Notes: a model not told the origin generated them from the sequence alone. DNA of 64,000 nt from Solea solea (GCF_958295425.1 NC_081149.1:16684090-16748089), one strand, 5' to 3'. Counted from the stretch's first letter, positions 24,700 through 37,492 are shown. A program made the numbers and translations.

Positions 24700-26937
24700 C
24701 TTGTAGTTAAGGTAGTGTGAAGACATGTCACCAGTCTGGTGCGTCTGGAAACTCCATTAGAGGCAGACTAAGGGGAACTGTCTGTTTTCATGTCCCAGTG
24801 GCTTGTGTCTTTTATCAACCAATATAGTATAATATAATATAATATCCATGTTCAATTACCACTTCTCAGCAAGTAATACGATGTGAGGGGTGAAGTAACG
24901 TGGGTGTTACAATATTTAGTGATTGCTTTAAAAGTAAATTATGGTCAGAGTAAATTGTGTGTGATGGACCGCACTGACCTGAGGAGAAAATAATGACATG
25001 GTCTGCACATCATTTTCCTCTCAGCAGCTACTATCAATCAGCACTTACCGTTCTATTGTTAACCTGTGGCTTCTCCCACATGTGGCTTGGAGATTTTCCT
25101 TCAGCTGAACCGGGTTTTTGCCCCTCTTGCCGTCTCCAAGCAATTATTTTTTCCTTTTTAATTGGACACCCAGCGAGGTGCTGGACTCTGTGGCTGCAGC
25201 TGCCGACAGTTGGGCACCATTTGTGTTGAGAAATAGCGACTTCTCTGCATTTTCTGCAATCACCTATTCTCTGTACTGTACAGGCTCCGGTGAGATTTCT
25301 CTGCAGGGTTTAATTAGTGTACTGAACTTCATCAGAAGCCATCATGGCTGCCCCATGTTGCCTCCATTAAGGCCTCACATAACTGAATGTAATGTCATTT
25401 ATTTTTCAAGATCGGGACAATGCACAATAAAACATTAATCTTGTACAACAAGAGAATATGCATTGTGCCAGGTTGTAGCAGATTGCTTTTTTCCACCTGT
25501 AGTCCCTGAATGAAGATCTTTTTGTTATTATTGTGAGGCCAAGAAGAAGACGGGAGTGCGTTACTTCTCTCATTCTTTTTTTTTTGCTTTCCTCCCCACT
25601 TTTAGTCTTCATCATCTCCGTCAGTTCACTAAACCATCGTCTGCTCTTTCTTTGTGTTTCAGCAAGCTGCCCAGCTGGGCCAGAGCCGTCGTCCCTAAAA
25701 TCTTCTACGTCACAGAGAAGGCGTGGAACTATTACCCTTACACCATAACAGGTAATATCCCTGTGCTGTTTTCTTCAAAGTTGGCATAGTCGGCTGTTCG
25801 TACCTTCAGTACATTGTTGTATGTAAAAATACAGTAGCATTAAAGTAGGTAATGATATGGTTTTGTACTGATTTGTACTAGATCATCATACACAAACACA
25901 CACACACACTCCTCATACATGAGCGCAAGCATTCATTTTCTGCTTTACAAACACGGCTGTGTTCACCTGCTGGCAGCCATTATATGGGATCATTGTGAGG
26001 GCAAAGGGATTTGGAAGCAATATTCTGTCCCAACACAATCGTCTGTGAGAAGAGGGAAGGGGATCGAAGGGTGTGGAGACAGACATCACGAGGGATAGTG
26101 GAAGTAATGATCCAGGTTTAACTGACAGATGAAGAATGAAGTGAACAGCTGTATATGAACAAATGTTTACAACGCTGTCCTGGATGAGCTTTCGTTGAAA
26201 GGTCTTTTGTTTTTGTTCTACATTTTGCATCGTCGATAAGTTTACTACACACTTTAATTTCAGAGTGCCTCATAATGGCTACAGTTTCAACCCTTTTACT
26301 GCTCATATTATGTAATACTATTTAATCGCTACCATATGGCGGCTCCGGATGTCTGCAGCTGATCAATGTTGTGTTGGGTGTAACAAACCTTTAAGAGCCA
26401 GTTGGTCTGTAGCTTTTGTCGAGCTTATGTTGACGTGCTATTGCGAACACTTAATGTTCCTCTTCCATTTTGAACTTCATGATTTATTCTTCTTCTTTTC
26501 TTCCCCCTCCCCGTTTCTGTTTGTCTGTTATACTGATGGCCTCCTCCGGGAATATGATCAGAGTACACGGTGAGTAGTTCAAGTGGGGCTGTACCCATGC
26601 ACATGCACACACACAGACACCCACACACCCACAGATATTCTTCGTAGGACACATCATTGACTTCCATTCATATGGACAACCAAAGCAGAGCGGTGTCCCC
26701 GACCTCAACCATAACCAGTTAATGCCTGATCCTAACCTTTAACTAACCACAATTCAAATCTTTAAAAAAGGTCCTAAATAGGTACACATACTGGTACACA
26801 CATACACACACACACGATACAACAACTGTGCATGGTGAATTGTCTATTAAAATCCTTCTTTCAAATTTGGATGTGGAAATGAATGAATAATTGCGGAAAT
26901 CTGTGTGTGTGTCTGCTGAAAACTATGCTTGTCATGT

Positions 26938-27002
<65 letters not shown>

Positions 27003-30000
27003 GAAAGCGATTACCACCAAGTTAATGCCAGTTTCTGCTGTCCTACTTACGACAGTAAGAACTTTTACCTAGCCACCTTCTGGTGGGATTTCTCATGATG
27101 CTTCTTTTTTCAAGTCAGTAATCCTTATTTTTAAATATATATCATTATGAAACTGGACAAATGAGACCACAGACAGGAAATATTACAGTTAAAATCATTG
27201 CCATTGTCCTGATTGGAGTTTGCCCTAGTGCTTTTCATTGAATATGGGTTGTCATAGTCAGAATAAATAGAATAAACCCTAACAGCTTTGGTAGATTGAG
27301 ATTATGAGAGATTATGTTTCAGTGAAATATTTTCAGAATTGTTCAAATTGATGAAAATTTAGTAAATATTTATCTAGCACCATCATATTTCTGACATGTA
27401 AACTAGTAACAGGCTCAACCTAAATGGCGAACATGGTAACCATAGCCATAGCAACATTGTAACTAAGAACAGTCCAGCAGAGCCACCAGCACGGCTGTTG
27501 TCTCTTGTTTCTTTGAGTTAGCAGAAGCTGCACCTAGGTTTGCATTAACATGTTTTACACAGTTTCACAAATTCAGTCAAAGAAAAGGCACTTGTACAGT
27601 ATGTGTGTTTCCATGCACTGGTGTTAAACAAATCCAGGTCACCACAGACGGATAAGAAGCTGGATAAAGTAACATTTGCCAAACAAGAGCAAAAAGTCTA
27701 TATTTAAACAACAGTCCCCATGTATTATTGCAGTAATATGCTTCTTGTAGTAAGTTGAGGAATGTTGTGGTTTCAGTCCACCGATCCAACAGTTTCCCAG
27801 CCAGTGCAGCAAAATGACATTTAAGTCATGTGATTTCTAAATGTCACCCTTTTCCTTCATTATCATTTACTTCTTATTACTACCCCATTTTCCTCAGTCG
27901 TAAGAAATCTTATGTCATATTTTTTTTTTTGTACAAACAAATCAAAAATGTGCGTGGAAAAAGTATGATGAAAGCCAACCTTGTCACTGGTAATCATTGT
28001 ACAGATACAGATTATGTCTCAGCTGTTGTTGCCACAAATCAGAGGTTGAGTTTTAGTGCAATGACATGAAATATGAAAGGAGGATAGTGGGAAACTAATG
28101 GTCAGAGGTAAAGAAAACAATGAAGAACATTGCCACTGTTAAAGTCGTACACTAGCTCCATCAGAATTATGCCAATGACACAAATTCCTCTAAGGTAGAG
28201 GGTTCATGTGCCCATTCGCTGCCTTATTCTCCTGTCACGCCAACACACAGTTATTTTCTATCTTTAAGACCAAGGCCAGCACCGACTGCTGCATCGTGCC
28301 CCCTAATTACAGCAACTATATATGCCTTACCCTTTAGCTCCCAGCGTCACTCAGTCTTTCCTGTGCTGCAGGACAAAATGAACCCAGTATGTTGTCTTTG
28401 TCCTGCTCTACCCCCACCTGCACACACCATTAATCAGCCCTTAAACACAGCAGCTTTATTAGTAGTAGTATTCTACAGCTAAAGAAAACATTATTGCTTA
28501 CATTAACTGGCGATGTACAGACCACCAGTGAGTGCATGTATACACGTGTAAAGGAAGCAAGCGTGTGCAATGCAGCTGTAAATCCGGGTGAGAGAAAAAT
28601 CATTATTGCTCATCTGGTTTGGCTGATAAAGCACAGACACGGAGACTTGATTACTCTCACATCTCATGGATCGTTGGAAAGGAATGTTGCGGCTGTGCGA
28701 TTTGGTCGGAGCCAAACCTATTGAACTGGTAAATTACGTCTGTTAAGGTTCTCTGCCGTCCGAGTCATGGTATCCTCAGGAGTGCAGATGTAGACATGGT
28801 AAATGGGCTGCATTCTGGAGCTTTTAAATGATATCAATATTTTCTAATGCACAAGAGGATCGCACAATGCTATTTATGCCATCGACAGTGGGTGGGTGGG
28901 TTGATGATTGAAGCTCTACAGCTCTGTGAGTCGTGTGTACATATTGTTCAAATATTTACTTACTAAAAATTACTGCCCATTTTGATAAAATATACTGCTT
29001 TATGATTTTTGGACCCAGCTTTAGGTTCTAATCCTTAATAACAACTCAAAGCACGTTATGTTTCATGTCACACACACACACACACACACGTTCATACAGT
29101 ATTTTACACACTAACACACATACTCTCACATACCAGTAAACCATCAGTTGAGGTTCAGAGGGTTTAATCTCATGACTTTTGCATTCAGTGGTTGACCCAG
29201 TCTACCTCCTGAACCTGAGGACACCGCGGTGGTACAGCGGTGAGTGGTGTCCACAGCAGAAAAGGCTTTGAGTTAGAACCCCAGTGTGTCCTCTCTCCCA
29301 CACTCTGCAGACACACTGCTTAGGTTCATGGGCAACTCTAAATGACCCGTATGTGAGAATAAGAACGTGAATGGTTGTTTTATGTCTGTACTGTGCATAG
29401 ATTGACAGCCTGTCCAGGGTGTACCTCGTATATTTCCCAGTGTGGGCTGTGATTGGCTTCAAACCGGTCACCTCGACCCTCACAGGATAAACGCTATAGC
29501 TAATGGATGGACATCGATTCCTCACTGTCTCGTCTTTTATTCCCCAACCCAGTGCTCCTTCCTGCCCAAGTTTTCCATCCACATAGAAACCAAATACGAG
29601 GACAACAAAGGGAGCAATGATAATGTGAGTAAAGTGGTTTGCTTTCCTGCAGCGTTTCACATAAGATGGCACCTATCACAGTCTCTTGTTGCACACGTGT
29701 GTGTCTGTTTCCTTAACTTGCGTCCCCCTCCTCCTTCCACCCTCCCCCCCCTTTTCAATTCACACCAGTGTCGTTTCCAAGCCTCCAAATCAGGACTGAA
29801 GGATATGAAGACAATTAGCGATTGTTAGCAGTCGCACGCACAGGAATCACAAACACTTCACCCCGATTACTGTGACGACACCCCAATTAACAGATGAAAA
29901 ATCACAGGCATCACACCAACATTTATCAGCTCAGTCAGAGCAGTTACTCCATGTTATTGGCCTCGGGAGTGTTCCAACATTGTTAGCCAAAGGCACAGCA

Positions 30001-33000
30001 CAGATACATGCTATAAAATATCAGTCATCAAAGGCTTTCTCCTTCAGCAACACGAGACATCACTGTTGGTTTCTTTAAGACAGTGATTCCCCCAGTGTGT
30101 GCTGTAAGGCTAATCCAGGTGAAAGGTCATTAAAAATGCACAGAAAGCGCTTCAGTGCGACGCAATCAAACTAAGCGGTAGGGTTTAAAATATCTTCTGG
30201 ACCCAACATATCTCTTGCAATTGGCGTGGGATCATATTTGGTGGAGCACTTTATTATGTGCCAGTGCTTTCAGATGGAGACAGAAGATGTGATTTAACGT
30301 TTTCACTGTCACAATTTCCAGAATTGAAAAAAAAGGGCTTGGCAGTTTGAGAATGACTTTGTTAAGGTGTCCATCACTGTCAGAAGAACCCTGCTTGCTC
30401 CCCACCTCTCCTTCATTGCTACTTAACACTTGGAGGCAGGTCGGGGTCTGAAGGTTATGCAACACTGCCTCCATCCACTCTGTGGCTGAAAACAAACGTA
30501 CGCAGCTCCTCTCAGTGGTGGGACAGGGGAGTTGCAAACAATTCACAGATGGCCGTGTTTTCACATTTGAAAACTGATTGTGACGATTAGACGAACTCGC
30601 TCGATGTGTTTTCTCCATCTCTCAAATTTCCACTTTCCCTCATCATCATCATCACCTTCACCATTTGAGCAGCCATTCTTTCTCCTCTCTTCCTGTGTTC
30701 CATCTCTTTTGCATGACATCTCCGCCCCTCTCACTGCCATCTCTCCCTTCTGCCGCCCCCCCCTGCGTAAAAGTTCACTGGAAGTGCGACAAACTTCTCT
30801 GTGTGACGCAGGAGCAGTCAAATCTGAAAGCAGCGGATGTCTGGGCGGCATTGTTTCGCTGCCGTTCCTGTGTGAGTCACGCAGGAAGAAATCACTGTCC
30901 ACATGGTGTGTCACTGACTGTGTGAGTCACAGTCATCCTCTAACTTTAGTGTATTGTCTGAGGGTGAAGCCAGAAGGAAAGAAAAAGTGCGGAAACCATC
31001 ACATGATCAAAAGCCTGTCACCTCTTTGACCCTCTGTTTTCCTGCGCAGCAATTTGTGATTTTTCTTTCAACATTTCCACGTCTTCACACCTCCAGCTCA
31101 TTTGTCGCTGCCTCTCCACTGCCTTCCCCAGAAATCACTGCACATCATCCGACAGCCTTCATCAACCCGTAGAGTGCGTTATTGATTTGGTTGTAGTCCT
31201 CACATAATGAACCCGTTTCTTCCTCTCAGATTTTTAGCGGCGAGCCCAGAGAAGAGGAGACGGAGGTGTGTTTTGTTGACATCGGCTATGATGAGATCCC
31301 AGAGCGCCACTACAAGGAATCAGAGGTGGGGCAGGGTCAAGTCACTGATATATGCAGGGATATATGCTGTGTTTTGTTCATATATGTACACTTAACGAGT
31401 GAATACAAACAAATAGAAAGGAGGGAGGAAGAGGCTGCAAACGGGGGGAGACTGGAGATGAACATGAACAGCAGAGATGGGCGGGGATGTGTAAAACAGT
31501 GCGTTATCTTTCTTATCTCTGTCTTTCCTCGTCTGTGCCAGCTCATTTCTGACCACCAGCTGGTCATGTGTCTCGTCTGAGGGATGGAAGGGATGCAAAT
31601 GTGTGTTGATATGTGGGGGAGGACAGTAGTGGTGGTGATTTGATTTGACATTTGTGCGCACGTGTGCACATGCCTGTCTATCAGGATGTGATGGTCATAA
31701 AAAGCAAGCTATTAATAATCAAGAGAGGTCATGACAGCACTGCAGTGGTGTTTTATTATTGACACCCTCACACACACACACACGCATGCACCTCCCAGTG
31801 AGCTTTATGGTCTTCTGTTTTTTTTTTTTTTTTGCTAATAATAGCACACAGAAGCCGTCCACAGCTAAAAGTGGGCGTCACATGGACGATGTAAATATCA
31901 TTTGATTTAAAGACCCAATGGCTTTTGAGTTACAGCTCACTGCACAACAGGGGATCAGTGACATAAAGGAATGAACCGCCGCCGCCCGCTGCTGTGGAAA
32001 TCACATCTCCCTCATAAATGAAATACAAGAAAACAGATGAATAAGAATGAGATTTGGGGGATTTGACAGCTGTGAAACACAAATCTACAATAGAACGCAC
32101 ACAAAAAAAACCACAAAACCACAGGTAGACAATATGTGTCCACTAGAAAAGAGTTTACATCTCTCACACTTGTAATATATGAAATCATAATATAACTGTC
32201 TGGTTAAAAAGTGTGTATTTTAAGAGCTCAGTGCTATAAACTTTAACCCTTTAACCACATGTTTCAAGTCAGTAATCCAAGTCCAGTCCTTTTATTCCAA
32301 TTTTAAGTCATTTTACTTTCAACACCGTAGAAAAAATTCCCATATACAATTGATAACGTAAAGCTTTAACCCACACACCTAAGAATGTAAGAATGCGCAG
32401 TTGAATAATTTATAATTTCAATGGTCTTTTACAAGGACAATTGGTGTTTAAGCAAAACCTAAAAGATTTGTTCACCCTCATCTTAATCTGGTATCTCACG
32501 TCCCTTCAGGACCTGCGCTATTTTAAATCCAAGAAGACTAACCGAGGCCTCCTGCAGGAAGGATGGATCAACACACAAGACCCCATCATGTGCTCCTACA
32601 AACTGGTTACAGTGAAGTTTGAGGTCTGGGGCCTGCAAACGCGTGTGGAGCAGTTTGTGCACAAGGTCAGGAAGTAAAAATTCTCGTAAAATGTGACATT
32701 TCTTTTCTTTTTTGTATTTTTTCTTTGAATAGCCTGTCCTTTGTTCATGCAAAGTTTTTTAGCCCATGGAAATTTTGCACAATTTTCTGAAACACATGAG
32801 GCACATAAGCTCTGGACACGACGAACAAGCTCAACCATGCACAATCTGCCCTGTTCACATTGCACAGATTGCGCTGCACCTCCTCCTCCTCACCTCGTGT
32901 TTACATCATCGCTCCTATTTCCCACATCTCTTTCCCCTAGTCCCAGACAGCATCTAACTGTCCCTGTCCCCCTTCTTCTCCTAAGTACATACACACATGC

Positions 33001-35308
33001 GCGGCCATTACTCATACAGTGACACCGTAAGTGACTCATTATTCATGCTCCTCCAGGGATAAACAGAAACATTTAAAACTTTGATTAGAATGTGTATAAC
33101 CTTCAGAGTTGACTCAGCGTCTGATTCACGTCCTCTTTCATTGAGATGTTTTCCTGTCTTTGTGATAGAGATCTCTTACGCGTCTTGTCCTTGTCTAATC
33201 CTGGTCAGGTGATTCGAGATGTGCTGCTGTTAGGACACAGACAGGCGTTTGCCTGGGTGGATGAGTGGATCGGTAAGTGTCTGTTATATTAGTGAACGTG
33301 GTAGCAGGGCTCATAATTACATTCACCATTTGATAAGCACATTGTTGTTTTCACCGTGACTCAAATAGTAAAGGGGACAGTGTGGGAAACTGAGCATCCT
33401 TGCCAAAAGCTTTTACTCTCTCTGAGTGTTCATTATTTCATTTATTTAAGGTAGATATACTGAAGTTCAGAATTTGACCAATTGAGAAAATCAATCACCA
33501 TATTTTTAACCCTCTTGCGGCATGGATCTGTGCGGCAGGTGCACCCATGGTAAATTGCAGTGGGAATAATGCACAACTCCTTATATGGACATCCTGGGGG
33601 GGGGGGGGGGGGGGGGGTGTTTATAGGTCACATATTCAGTCAAAAATGCATATATTATTTTCATCTTATGTGTTGTTGAGACAGAGTTATGATTCATTTT
33701 ATATCACATTTTTAGTAGTGATATAAAGTAGCAATAATTGTGCAGAAGTCACAAAATAGACAATTTATCTTTTGTTTTTGTTCATAAAAACATTGCTAGT
33801 GTGTTTATATAGTTGATGAAATGTTTTTTTATATCAGATTGCTGTAGATTACTGTACATTTTAACATAGTAATGGAAAAAAAGCAGGCGAAATGCTCTGT
33901 GTTCAACTCTCTGTCAACATATTTTTATGCATTTCTCTTACTGTACATTTGACACACAGTATATACTGTACATAACATTTGTAGTGTGCAACTTTTTAAA
34001 TATAAATATCTGTTGCATTCAAACCAGTTGTCAAATGAGTTCACACAATTCTGGTTAAGCAAGACTCTCTCTCTCTCTCTCTCTCTGTTTCCACCCAATG
34101 ACATTCCTGCCCTGCAAACAGGAAGTGGTTAGTTTTATGTCGTCATGACAGATGGCGAGATAGCTGCATGAGACGCAAATAAAAAAGGCAAAAAAGAACC
34201 CTAAAAAGTTTCAGAGGTGAATTCTACATGGTTGTTCAGCAGTTTGACGGGATAAATGGCCAAAACAAGACATTTGAGAACATCATCATTTCAAGGTTTG
34301 ACGAACACCGATCAACATTTTTTAAGGTTTTCTGATATATTATGGACCAAACAATTAATCGATTAATCGAGAAAATAATCGACAGATGAATCGATTATGA
34401 AAATAATCGTAAGCTGCAGCTCTAGATTTCATGTAGTTCATGCTTGAGAAAACCTGCTGGCGTACATACAGTATGTGGATCCAAATGACTATTTCCTCAT
34501 GTACACGTGACTTCATTTCAGCGTTGCGAAAGGCTCTCCATACTTCAAATAACAAGTCTGTCAGGTTTGGGGAGGTTTTTAAATATCACATAGGATGTGA
34601 CGCATATTTTTAGTAGCCCGTATATTAAAATCCTTCCTCTGCTTCATCTCTAAATAAGAGGTGTTCACTTTGAAAGACAAAACATATTTAAACAGCTTCT
34701 TGTTCTTCTTTCGAAGCTACAGGGAGCCACTGCAGAGGGGCTGAAGAGCCACATGTGGCTCTGGAGCCGCAGGTTGCAGACCCCTGACATAGACCAAACA
34801 GAGGCAGTATTATAATAATAATATCAACAACACAAATCATGAAAAGTGACACTAGTCTTTTTAAATGGATATATTCATAGCCAGTGTCCATCTATTTTTT
34901 ATTAACAATGAACTATTTTCATATAAAACAGACTTTGTCATCCTCACAAACCAAACACTTCATTGTTTTTAAGTCTGTAATGCCTCCATTCCAACAGATA
35001 TGACTATGGAGGAAGTAAGAGAGTATGAACGTGCCACACAGGAAGCTACAAACCTGAAGATCGGCTCATTCCCTCCTGCCATCGCCATCTCTGAGACGCC
35101 GCTTCCATCCAGCGCCCGCAGCGGCCCCAACAGCGCCCCGTCCACCCCCCTCTCCACCGAACCCCCCGAGTTCCTGTCGGTGCCAAAGGAGCGTCCCAGA
35201 AAGAAGTCCGCTCCAGAGACCTTGACCCTGCCGGACCCAGGTCGCAGGGATTCACTCTTCAAGCTGCCCAGCTTTTTCTCATGGAACTCCAGCCCGCAGC
35301 CAGAATGA
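21588..35308 (+). CDS. pitpnc1: Cytoplasmic phosphatidylinositol transfer protein 1 (RdgB-beta), 5'-partial
   Basis: Class II PITP: a soluble START-like lipid carrier known to bind PI and phosphatidic acid. Coding exons on the plus strand: 21588-21736, 25663-25751, 26562-26569 (8 nt), 29553-29624, 31230-31325, 32510-32665, 33209-33272 and 34998-35308 (stop TGA). All have AG/GT borders and phases join without a break, giving about 314 residues. The human protein is about 332, so only the first coding exon (about 16 residues, ending before [15 protein letters not shown]) is missing and should lie upstream. Recognisable blocks are [20 protein letters not shown], the lipid-pocket segment [20 protein letters not shown], and [18 protein letters not shown]. 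The last exon encodes the Ser/Pro-rich tail. It keeps SAPSTPLST and [11 protein letters not shown] (about 35195-35225), matching the 14-3-3-binding phosphosites reported for human RdgB-beta. The assignment is secure from sequence; ligand and partners come from family knowledge. Confidence 0.95.
21917..21950 (+). repeat. SINE tail fragment in pitpnc1 intron 2
   Basis: CCTTTGGATAAAAGCGTCTG with CCAAATGACATGT, the same tail as the SINE at 19571-19718, without a tRNA-like head. Confidence 0.75.
22075..22262 (+). repeat. Dispersed teleost repeat (TTTGACCTCTGCATTTAACC type)
   Basis: Contains TTTGACCTCTGCATTTAACC, GGAGCAGTGGGCAGC, GGGGAGCAATGGGGGATTGG and CCTTGCTCAAGGACATTGAA in the order known from a common fish repeat. 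It is non-coding. Confidence 0.7.
22721..22743. repeat. (ATT)n microsatellite
   Basis: About seven ATT units. Confidence 0.85.
24024..24057. repeat. (ATA)n microsatellite
   Basis: About ten ATA units in pitpnc1 intron 2. Confidence 0.85.
24207..24322 (+). repeat. Retroelement-type dispersed repeat fragment
   Basis: CATCCATCTTCTACCACTTT, then GGGAACACCCTGGACAGGTC and CCAGTCCATCACAGGGC. It is the same family phrase as the right half of the 29216-29518 copy but in the opposite arrangement. Common in fish genomes. Confidence 0.65.
24465..24702. repeat. Cluster of three (GT)n microsatellites
   Basis: GT tracts at about 24465-24483, 24514-24540 and 24655-24698, separated by unique sequence. Confidence 0.9.
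26562..26569 (+). other. pitpnc1: 8-nt coding microexon of pitpnc1
   Basis: The exon is AGTACACG, flanked by a TGATCAG acceptor and a GTGAGT donor. The previous exon (ending 25751) leaves one G. G plus these 8 nt gives GAG TAC ACG (Glu-Tyr-Thr), exactly the residues needed between YYPYTIT and CSFLPKF in the human protein (TITEYTCSFLPK). Skipping it would shift the frame by one base. Confidence 0.88.
26940..27000. repeat. (CA)n microsatellite, about 30 units
   Basis: An uninterrupted CA tract of about 60 bp in the intron following the pitpnc1 microexon. Likely polymorphic. Confidence 0.95.
27000..29200. other. pitpnc1 intron 4, featureless part
   Basis: No exon, ORF or clear repeat recognised apart from a short (CA)n at 29071-29089. 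Confidence 0.5.
29216..29518 (+). repeat. SINE/LINE-type repeat ending 34 bp before a pitpnc1 exon
   Basis: The head ACACCGCGGTGGTACAGCGG, then CAACTCTAAATGACCCGTAT, CCTGTCCAGGGTGTACCTCG, and tail CACAGGATAAACGCTATAGC with TAATGGATGGACA, follow in order the consensus of a widespread teleost repeat. It is moderately diverged. Confidence 0.75.
33596..33617 (+). repeat. Poly(G) tract of 22 nt
   Basis: Twenty-two uninterrupted G in the last pitpnc1 intron. It can form quadruplex structures and is prone to assembly or sequencing length error. Confidence 0.9.
34065..34087. repeat. (CT)n microsatellite
   Basis: About eleven CT units. Confidence 0.85.
34320..34426 (+). repeat. ATCGATTAAT-family element, right half
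   Basis: TATTATGGACCAAACAATTA, then ATCGATTAATCGAGAAAATA and GATTATGAAAATAATCGTAA ending GCTGCAGCTCTAG, in the same orientation as the 2828 copy. Confidence 0.7.
34706..34790. repeat. hAT-type element end
   Basis: Contains AGCCACATGTGGCTCTGGAG and ends GCAGACCCCTG, the reverse of a CAGGGGTCTGCAACC-type terminal repeat. The matching left end was not found. Confidence 0.5.
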
Positions 35309-35520
35309 GACCAGCAGGCCGAGACGCCTGGTGAACTAACGCTCTCAAACTGCGGATCAGTGGGGAGGATGCCTGCTGAGCACGTCCCACAATGCCCCCT
35401 CAGCCAGCTGAAGTGAAGGAGACTCGTCAGTGTCCTGGTGATTCCAGCCCCCTCAGCAGACTCGCCGGTGTTACAGCAAAGCCAGAAGCTCTTAGGCTAA
35501 CTTTACAGATAGAGACAGGC

Positions 35521-35545
35521 AAAAAAAAAAAAAAAAAAAAAAAAA
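35521..35545 (+). repeat. Genomic A25 run in the pitpnc1 3' UTR
   Basis: Twenty-five consecutive A residues encoded in the genome, 213 nt after the stop codon. Confidence 0.9.
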
Positions 35546-35938
35546 TGTCCTGTGAGGTCTTATGGTATAGTGTGTCCCATTGAGAGTCTAACAGAAGCAG
35601 CTGGAGGTCACTCATTCATCTCCTCTCCTCAGAAAACAACCAGTCAGACTGAGTGTAGTGTACATTCCTGAAAATGTTTTAATCCCACAGAACATCATTT
35701 GTTTTTTTTTTTTATTTCCATCCAAGCTTTACAATGTGTTGATATTCAGTCACTGTACATAAACTGTACATTTTTTTTTTCCCACTTTATATTTAAGCAT
35801 TGGAGTCTTGGACTCCGTTTCCTGGAATATGTGGTTTGTCTGTTCACGTGGTGGCGACTCTTTGGCCACTGTATCAGTTGAGTTGTGCTGAATTTCACGG
35901 TGTGAGGTGATTGTGTATATAATGCATTATGAACAATG

Positions 35939-35944
35939 AATAAA
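35939..35944 (+). promoter_or_regulatory. Polyadenylation signal of pitpnc1
   Basis: AATAAA 630 nt after the stop codon, followed within 30 nt by T-rich sequence. It is the first canonical signal after the stop. Confidence 0.65.
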
Positions 35945-35964
35945 GAGTAAAATGTCCGTTCTTC

Positions 35965-37492
35965 AAATCCAGTGATGCTGCTGCTATGAAATGGCTTGTG
36001 TATTTTATGGGATGGGGCTATCTTCACGTGTTTATTTATTTATTACACTGAGTTCTGTCAATCGAGACGTCTGTGAATTGCTGGTGAAATTGCATGATTT
36101 TTGACCGCAGAAGCTACTTTAAAAATATCTGGATGTTTTCTTTGTAATCGCTGCCTCATGATTGATGTTGTGTTTTAAAATGAGGTTTGACGGGTTGGTT
36201 ATGTGGTTTGTACTGGTTTGTTTTGCTGCTTTACCATTTTAGGTGTATTCATTTTAGTCGCACTCTTCAACATTTTTGTATTCAGTAAATTGAATTTAAT
36301 TAAATAGTGTTGTATCCATTATTGTGTATGGTGTCTCTTGAATGGAATCAATGAGCTGGTTGAGTGTGTCACCTTCTAACCCGCACGGTGCTCAATCCCA
36401 GTGTCTCTGGAGAAGACACTGAACCTCAGCCTGTGAATAATGCACGAAAGAATGTGGGTCTTTTTACTGTAGATATGGTACAATGATGGTACAATGATGG
36501 TTTAAGTTACGAGGACAACATTTAGACAACATCTAAAACATGCAGGGCAGTGGGCCCATAGGACCAGGATTGAGAAACCCTGGTGTGTATATAAAGTATA
36601 GTAAATAATAATACTAATATTCATTAAACAGATGTGTATCCAGCTCAAGTTTAATTCAACTTCCTTTGTTGGTGGTACTTGAAGTACTCTTTGTCAGGGT
36701 ACGTGATCGGAGTGGAGCTGAATTTGACCGGTGTGTAGAAAATGAAATAAATAAATGCATTAAATATTATTAATTGGAGTCACAATACTAGTATCTGAAG
36801 TATATGTGAGGAAGAGGAGGAGGATGAGAGAGTACATTTTATGTTGGTAATAAATCTGCCTCCTGTGAAAAGTCCAAAGCTGACTTTGCTCGGCTTATTT
36901 ACGCCACTGTATTTTACCGTTGTTGATAATGCTGTTACTTTGAGAGCTCAATATTGTCTCAGGTGGTGCTTGGTATAAAAAAGCTCATCCTTCATTACTG
37001 CCGTGTGCAGTCAGTGTTCATAATAACACATGCACATGACCTGACTTACTTTTTAAAACACTAATATTTACCCAGCGGTACAAACATTTGTGTAGCCTCT
37101 TGTCAATGGAAAACATGGAATTCAGCCATAAGAACTTTTATTTATTTATTTATTAAAAAAAAAAAAACACAATGACCTGAAAGTTTTGTGCTGGACTGAT
37201 ATTTGGGCACAAACACATTTTTAAAAGGTTAAATATCTTCATTAACAGTGCATTTGGCTTGTTAGATAAAAACCATCATCCCTAAAACCCAAGATAAAAT
37301 ATTAAATACATTTTTGCTTTTTTTAAAAAAATGCATTTCTTGTGCAACACAACGTGTAGTGACGACACAAGAACAAGTATGACGAGGTTGTGTTGACTCA
37401 TTTTTATACTGTACGTAAACACAATAAACCCACCACCAAACAGCTACCCAGTTTTTCAGTGCAAAGAACAATGCAAAGTGTTTTCTCTCCCA
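35965..37492. other. Intergenic region / slc25a19 3' UTR
   Basis: AT-rich spacer between the pitpnc1 polyA signal (+) and the slc25a19 stop codon (-). A (TTTA)n tract at 37137-37155 supplies several AATAAA hexamers on the minus strand, the best candidate polyA signal for slc25a19, about 340 nt after its stop. The stretch at 36360-36440 resembles degraded dispersed repeat sequence. No ORF of interest was seen. Confidence 0.5.

Larger units (their letters stand above)
35309..35960 (+). other. pitpnc1: pitpnc1 3' UTR
   Basis: Non-coding sequence after the TGA, containing a genomic A25 run (35521-35545) and ending with a canonical AATAAA at 35939-35944. Cleavage is expected roughly 15-25 nt later. 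Confidence 0.7.

Noticed and set aside
29202..29672. 156-residue minus-strand ORF
   Set aside because: It spans a dispersed repeat and the antisense of a pitpnc1 exon; composition is not protein-like.
30580..31029. 149-residue plus-strand ORF and overlapping minus ORFs
   Set aside because: Pyrimidine-rich intron sequence open on several frames; no start context or family match.
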